Source of the DNA: Lunularia cruciata | Taxonomy: Eukaryota > Streptophyta > Marchantiopsida > Lunulariales > Lunulariaceae | DNA length: 64,000 nt | Assembly (NCBI GenBank): GCA_948567375.1 | Contig: OX419758.1 | Span: 54,627,001 to 54,691,000, forward strand | Direction: 5' to 3' | Shown here: positions 58,845 to 64,000 of the stretch, piece after piece | Layout of the letters: each line of letters begins with the position of its first letter | Position numbering within the stretch: position 1 is the first letter of the stretch | Notes under the pieces: generated by a model | What the model was told of the DNA's origin: nothing | The model's database searches: none | Seen by the model: only the letters and a program-made list of their open reading frames with translations | Made by a program: the position numbers and the translations under genes

Positions 58845-60130
58845 TCAACTTGGAAACATGAAAACAAGATGGATACTCATGTGACAAGGCAAGGCAAGTC
58901 GATAAGCAACAGGAGAGACAATGTGGGTGATATCAAAGGGTCCTATCCAATTAGGGGCAAGTTTACAAACTTGGGTATCAAGTGGGAGAGGGAGGTTACT
59001 AGAGAATAGCATGACTTTATCACCAACTTCAAAGGTGAGATCACGACGATGGTGGTCCACACATTGTTTTTGGTGATTTTGAGCAACAAGGAGGTGAGAC
59101 TTGGCTTGTTGGAGAGATTGGGATATAGTGGTCAAGAATGTGGAAGTATGAGGAACTTGAGAGGGAAGGGGAGCAAGAAGAGAATTTGGAACAAGCGGAT
59201 CTTGGCCAACATTGAGAAAGAAGGCAGAAAATCCGGTGCTTGCCTATTTGGAATTGTTGTAGGCAAATTCTGCAACTGTAAGACATTCATCCCAGTTGGT
59301 ATGGTGGACATTGACAAAGGCCCGCAACATATCCTCCAATGTACAATTTGTGCATTTGGTTTGTCCATTAGTTTGAGGATGATAGACTGTGGACAAAGCA
59401 AGTTTGGTGCCGAGTATCTGGAAGAGTGCTTGCCAAAACTTCTTGATAAATTGAGGATCACGGTCGGAGATGAGTACACATGGCATCCCATGATGCTTGA
59501 AGACATTTTCAAAGTAGATTTGCGCTAAGGTTGGAGCATCCACGATATCATAGGTTGGTGCCAAGTGGATTTGCTTACTAAGCTTATCCACAAACACCAC
59601 GATTGCGGTGTGTCCTTGTTTTGTCTTTGGCAAGGATGTGATGAGATCCAAGCTCACATGCTCCCAGCAAGCGGATGGAATGGAGAGTGGTTGAAGGAGT
59701 CCACTCAACTTCTGGTTGCTGGCCTTGTTACATTGGTAACTTTCACATGATCAGACACATGATCACATGATCACATCTCAAACATGATCACATCTCAAAC
59801 ATCTTGTGTCATGTTGGGTCACCACCATTGGTGTTGGAGGGTGCCCAAGGTCTTGTCCACTCCCATGTGACCAGCTATTGGTAAATCATGGGCTTCTTGA
59901 AGGCGCACAAGTCAAAGATCACCTTTGGCTAGAACATAGATTTGGTCTGCATGGAATAAAAGGCCTTCCTTGAAAGAGAAGGTGTTGTACTCCTTGTCGC
60001 ATGCTGTCAGATGACTGTGTACCATTTGGAAGAAGGGATCTTGTTGTAGAGTTGATTGAAACTCATTATGGATCTTAGGGTCAATGGGCACCGTTGTAAT
60101 TGCCGCCGTGATGAGAGGAAGAGCCTTCAA
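58845..60130 (-). pseudogene. Integrase of chromovirus D, including zinc-binding and GPY/F parts
   Basis: Zinc-binding remnants (HDLPIAGHMGVDKTLGTLQH, about 59840-59905) are followed by a short GATCATGT-type repeat expansion (59750-59805), which breaks the frame. The core frame 59244-59708 reads HVSLDLITSLPKTKQGHTAI (first Asp), VLISDRDPQFIKKFWQALFQ (second Asp) and YHPQTNGQTKCTNCTLEDML. The catalytic Glu of GQTE is Lys. The GPY/F part (58845-59135) reads WIGPFDITHIVSPVAYRLAL. Frames differ between parts, so the gene is broken. Confidence 0.88.
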
Positions 60131-60139
60131 ATCAGGTTG

Positions 60140-60630
60140 TCATGATAGAGCATCAGCGATGACATGGAACCGACCTGGTTTGTACTCAAGTTTGATGTCA
60201 AAAACTTGGAGTTGCTCTTCCCATCGATGATGCCGACTCTTCATGTGCTCCAAGTGTAAGGTCTGCAACAATGGCTTGTGATCAGTTCGCATGATCACTT
60301 GTTTCCCCAAGAGACAATGCTTCCGTACCTTGGTGGCATATACCATTGCAAGTTGTTCATGATCTCAAGTAGAGTAATTTCAGCTATATTTAGTCGGCAA
60401 GACACAAAGGCAATAGGATGTAGTCCATCTGGAAATTCTTGTTGCAACACAGCTCCAATTGCAAAGTTAGAAGCATCAAAATCAACCACACAAGGTAGTT
60501 GAGGATCATATGGTTGAAGAATGGGTCTTGAAGACACCATATGCTTTAACTTCTGGAATGCTTCTTCATGCTTGGTGGTCCACTGGAAGCTCGAGTTCTT
60601 TCCCAAGAGGTCAGTCAATGGTGCAGCCAC
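60140..60630 (-). pseudogene. RNase H of chromovirus D, one frameshift
   Basis: Frame 60295-60630 reads VVDFDASNFAIGAVLQQEFP, then HPIAFVSCRLN. Frame 60140-60346 carries VYATKVRKHCLLGKQVIMRT, DHKPLLQTLHLE and HVIADALS. The first catalytic Asp (DFDAS) and the later DHK box are intact. The two frames overlap, so a single shift near 60340 separates them. Confidence 0.88.
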
Positions 60631-60654
60631 GTGAGCATAATAGTGGATGAATCG

Positions 60655-61461
60655 TCAGTAAAAACTGGCCAATCCATTGAATGCTCGTACTTCTGTAGCA
60701 TCCTTCGGGGTAGGCCAATCAGTAATGGCCTTGATCTTCTCTTCTTCCATCTTGATCCCCTCTAATGAGATCTTATGATCCAAGAAGGTAACCTCTTTTT
60801 GCCAAAAAGCACACTTTGACTTCTTGCAATAAAATTTCCACTGTCGTAGTTGTCTTAGGACTTCTTGCACATGATTCACGTTTTTTGCCTCTGTCCTACT
60901 ATAGATTAGGATATCATCTAAGAACACCACCATGGACCGATCCAATAGTCCCTCCAACATCCAATGCATCTGATCCATGAAGACTGTTGGAGCATTAGTG
61001 AGTTTGAAAGGTAGAACTCTCCACTCGAAATATCCATACCTTGTGCAAAAGGTAGTCTTTTGCACGTCCTCTCCTTCAATAGGAATTTGCCAATAGCCAC
61101 TACAAAGATCCAGCTTGGAAAAGTAGCGTGCTCCACTTAGTTGATCAAGCAGATCATCAATCCAAGGTAAGGCATATGCATTCTTCACGGTTTGCTTATT
61201 GAGTCCACGGTAATCAATACAAAAATCAAGTCCTCCATCCTTCTTTGGAACAAATAGTACCAGTGCTCCCCAAGGAGAGGTACTGTGTTGTATTAAATCC
61301 TTCTCCAACAACTCTGTAAGTGTTGTTCGCAACTCCTCCAACTTCTTTGGTGAGAGCCGATAGATTGGTCTACTCATTGGAGTACTCCTTGGAAATAACT
61401 TGATCTTGAAGGGCATACCTCGATCGGAGGGTAATCCCTTTGGCAGATCATCCAGAAACAC
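60655..61461 (-). pseudogene. Reverse transcriptase of chromovirus D (open over the whole domain)
   Basis: A 268-codon open frame: [80 protein letters not shown] and MVVFLDDILIYSRTEAKNVN, with the catalytic FLDD box, then DATEVRAFNGLASFY. All sequence boxes of a Ty3/gypsy polymerase are present in one frame. It is flanked by broken protease and RNase H frames, so the polyprotein cannot be made intact. Confidence 0.93.
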
Positions 61462-61704
61462 ATCTAAAAACTCTTGAACTATCTAATTAACCATTGGTTG
61501 ATGAGGCTCTTGGCCCTCCTCAGATTGTTCTTGTGCAATCGGCTTGACTCGAACCGCAAATACAGACTTATCTTCCTCCAAAGCTTGCTCTATGCCCGCT
61601 TCATTAACAAACTTTCCTTCCAGGGACTCATCTCTCTTTCAAGCTTGCTCCATGGTTGCCTTCTTGGCAAACTTCCCATCTTGGGACTCATCTCCCTTCT
61701 AGAT

Positions 61705-62230
61705 TCACTCTATGGCTACCTTCTCGACAAACTTCCCATCTTGGGACTGACTATTCTTAGTCTTCTTACTCAGAGGTGCCAGACAACCTAATTGGAAATT
61801 TCTATCTTGGTGTTGTACTTGAATTTGTCGTCGGATCCAATCGAATTGAACCTTATGACGTTCAAGCCAAGGTAGACCCAGAATGATATCATAGTGTAGA
61901 GGTGCCACTACAAACCTCATACACTCCAAATACTCCTTCTCAATCTTGAAGGTAACAGGATATAAGGTGCAGAATGCAGAACCCTTTCTACCATCCGCCA
62001 TCATCAAACTACTTCCAAACACTGGCTTGATAGGAATATCCAATTCCTTTGCTACTTGCATAGACATGCAATTCTTTGAACTTCTAGAATCAACCAAAAT
62101 TCTACAACCTCGATTAGATATTGTACCTTGCAAGTGAAGCAAACTTGCATAGGTTGAGCCTTCAATCCCATTGGAACTAATCAAGCTCCCAGTAGGCGGC
62201 TTGAAATCTCCTACGGGGATTCTTGTTTCC
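61705..62230 (-). pseudogene. Aspartic protease of chromovirus D
   Basis: Open over 212 codons together with the preceding linker (frame 61705-62343). NRGCRILVDSRSSKNCMSMQ is the active-site box LVDSGSxxNF, with Gly changed to Arg after DS. IILGLPWLERHKVQFDWIRR is the C-terminal retropepsin signature. The catalytic Asp is present, but the Gly loss would likely disable the enzyme. Confidence 0.85.
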
Positions 62231-62269
62231 CTGATCATTCTATTCCACAAACTCCATCTGGGCAACTTG

Positions 62270-63114
62270 TCGAGGTCGCTCATTCCTAAGTGGACATTAA
62301 GCAATACGATGTCCAACTTGGCAACAATAAAAGCAACCTCCATTTTGTCATAATCTTTCTCTATCTACTGCGCCAAGTGGTCTTTGTTAGATAAAATCAA
62401 TCTCCATTGGTACCGGTTCTTCCACTTGTGCGTAGTGTACTGGTAGGCTTTGTGTAGGTCAAGGCCAAAACCAAGTTATTGCAACCAAAGCATCAAAACG
62501 CTCAGCCAATTGCATGGCTCCTTTTATGTTTTGTGGCTCCCGCATGGTCACATCCAATTTGGTTTGTGACTTCAATCCTCGCACAAATCAATCCAGAACT
62601 TCACCTTCTTGGATATCTAGAATTTGCATGATGATGTTCTGAAATTGTGTGATGTAGCTTCTCACTGAGCCAATCTGCCTCAACTCCGCCAATTTATCTC
62701 GTGTGGCTCAGGTGGCATTTATAGTTTGAAATCGACTAAGTATTGCATCTTTGAATTCTGCCCATGTCAAAATTGGTGTAACAATTTGTCGTTCAGCTCT
62801 TTCTACTCGGAATTGCCACCAAAGTTTTGCCACGCCATCCAATTGGCTAGAAGCCAAGAGAATTTGTTTCCGCTCGTCTTGAAGATTGGTGGCTTCAAAG
62901 TAACGTTTGTAGTCAAACAAAAATTCTCCATTGTGCTTGGAAGATTCTTGCCTTCAAACACCTTGGGTTTTGGAAGTCGAATGCAATCTTCTCCATCTCA
63001 AATTGGCGCTCTGTCTATCTGTTCTCGTCGTTGTTGGTCTTGTTCATCCAACAATCAAGTAAAATGCTTGATTTGTTGTTGCATTGCAAGGATAACATCC
63101 GGTATATCCTCCAT
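62270..63114 (-). pseudogene. gag of chromovirus D, broken
   Basis: Likely start ATG at 63114 (MEDIPDVILAMQQQIKHF, then a stop). The domain core MFDYKRYFEATNLQDERKQI, SSQLDGVAKLWWQFRVERAE, LTWAEFKDAILSRF (62708-62920) is intact. ARDKLAELRQIGSVRSYITQ and VRGLKSQTKLDVTM follow in other frames. A zinc knuckle (CFYCCQVGHRIA-stop-C, about 62290-62330) retains the CCHC spacing but has an internal stop. Confidence 0.85.
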
Positions 63115-63373
63115 TGCTACTACTCTATTCCACTATCCTCAATTTATCTCGTTGGTTAACACATAGATACAACACGTCCATTGTTCTCCATAAGTTACAA
63201 TTGGAAGTATCAAAGGTTCCTCTGACACGGTGATCATATGTAGAAAATCCTACCCAAAGCGCGAGGTGATGAATTGTGTGAAATGATGCTTTGGTAATAT
63301 CTGGACATGAAAGTCCTAATGGTTTGGCGGAAGTGGATTTGGTGGTCCATAAATTCCATCCATCTCATTCCTA

Positions 63374-63385
63374 CTCTGATACCAA
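63374..63385 (-). other. Primer-binding site of chromovirus D
   Basis: On the minus strand TTGGTATCAGAGTAG directly follows the 5' LTR. TGGTATCAGAG is the standard initiator-Met-tRNA complement. Confidence 0.9.
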
Positions 63386-63808
63386 TGTAAAAGACCAAAT
63401 CCAAGGAGAGAAATAGGAGAATAGAAACTCACATTGGGACACTTGAATGAGGGAAACCTCCAAATGCCTAGCATGAGCTTCGGCTTTGGTATTTATAGGT
63501 AGCATACAAGACCCCTGAAGCTTCTCAAGAAGCTTCCTTGAGCCGTTTTCTTGGAGTGCAAGCCAAGTTAACTAGGAAGCTTCTCAAGAAGCTTCCTTCT
63601 AGAAGCCGCCTACTTGGTGTGCAAGCTAAGCTAGTTAGAAGCTTCTAGAAGCTTCCTTCTAGAAGCTACTTGCTTAGGGTGCAAGTTAACTGGTTTGGAA
63701 GCTTTCCAAGAAGCTTCTTAGATGCTTCTAGAATATTCTAGGCTATTTTGTCTTATTCTCTACTTCGTAAGCCCGACTAACTTCGTCGCTAAACTCCATA
63801 TTGTTACA
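63386..63808 (-). repeat. 5' LTR of chromovirus D
   Basis: 423 bp. TATAAATA (minus strand) lies at about 63489-63497. GAAGCTTCTAGAAGCTTC at 63638-63655 is a perfect four-unit GAAnnTTCnnGAAnnTTC array. TTCTAGAATATTC at 63726-63738 is another perfect three-unit array. Additional GAAGCTTC palindromes lie at about 63517-63535 and 63578-63597. Confidence 0.95.
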
Positions 63809-63813
63809 AAGAG

Positions 63814-64000
63814 GTTGGTTAATTGTAAAAGTAGGATCATATTTCACAAAATGAATAAATGGATCTAGAAGTTGACTTCACTTATTTGAGAAAATAATGT
63901 AAAGTTAGACTAAACTTTTCCTAGATTTAAAAGCTTGAAACCTTGGAGATTAATATAGAAGAATTGACCAAATAAATAAAATAAAATAAACATCTTATAT
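63814..64000. other. AT-rich flank, nothing recognisable
   Basis: Short AT-rich stretch to the window end without repeats or reading frames of note. Confidence 0.5.

Larger units (their letters stand above)
58156..63808 (-). mobile_element. Complete chromovirus (Ty3/gypsy), copy D, with AAGAG target-site duplication
   Basis: Two LTRs (58156-58557 and 63386-63808) flank a minus-strand internal region with primer-binding site, gag, protease, reverse transcriptase, RNase H, integrase and chromodomain in order. AAGAG is at 58151-58155 and 63809-63813. LTRs differ by about 6% by eye, plus two small indels, so D is younger than copy B. Most domains are still in long frames, but several stops and shifts make it non-coding as a whole. 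This is the best template in the window for the family. Confidence 0.95.

Overview
The window is nuclear DNA of a land plant. It has three intron-containing plant genes on the + strand and a dense, layered accumulation of retrotransposons and one DNA transposon. Introns are short (about 150-460 bp in all three genes), intergenic DNA is AT-rich, and the gypsy families resemble those I associate with non-seed plants. I lean towards a bryophyte or other non-seed plant, but the sequence alone does not prove it. There is one 200-base run of N at 14371-14570.

Layout. 1-2619: the last seven exons of an ECM29-type proteasome adaptor. 2620-9170: AT-rich DNA with no recognisable gene, a duplicated stretch and one LTR-like block. 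About 9170-33200: a nest of mobile elements. A minus-strand Ty3/gypsy family (called C here) is present in two decayed copies. Copy 1 (9.2-13.75 kb) is split by a solo LTR with a CCAAA duplication. Copy 2 (14.57-19.87 kb) is split by a pogo/Tigger-like DNA transposon, which is itself split by a 1.84-kb insertion with an AGTGT duplication. A different minus-strand gypsy (A, about 19.9-30.7 kb) is split inside its reverse transcriptase by a complete + strand chromovirus (B, 22954-28584, TGCAA duplication), and it carries another solo LTR at its gag end. 33.2-36.5 kb is spacer and promoter.

36530-39802 holds a seven-exon gene for a coiled-coil protein of unknown function. 39.8-46.4 kb has no gene I recognise, but contains a strong 29-bp foldback and a local duplication. 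47459-50383 is an IMK2/IMK3-type leucine-rich-repeat receptor kinase with a non-canonical catalytic core. 50.4-58.1 kb is again gene-poor with several local duplications. 58156-63808 is a second, younger copy of chromovirus B (element D, minus strand, AAGAG duplication).

The most interesting signal is in the LTRs of B and D. Their promoter regions, just upstream of TATAAATA, carry repeated GAAnnTTC inverted units, including perfect three- and four-unit heat-shock-element arrays. This suggests a heat-responsive chromovirus, analogous in logic to the copia element ONSEN. Other observations are exact nested insertion junctions, a 45-bp-arm hairpin found only in one copy of C, a template-switch-like inverted repeat in an intron, and a dispersed foldback family. 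No CRISPR arrays, rRNA genes or convincing intact tRNA genes were seen.
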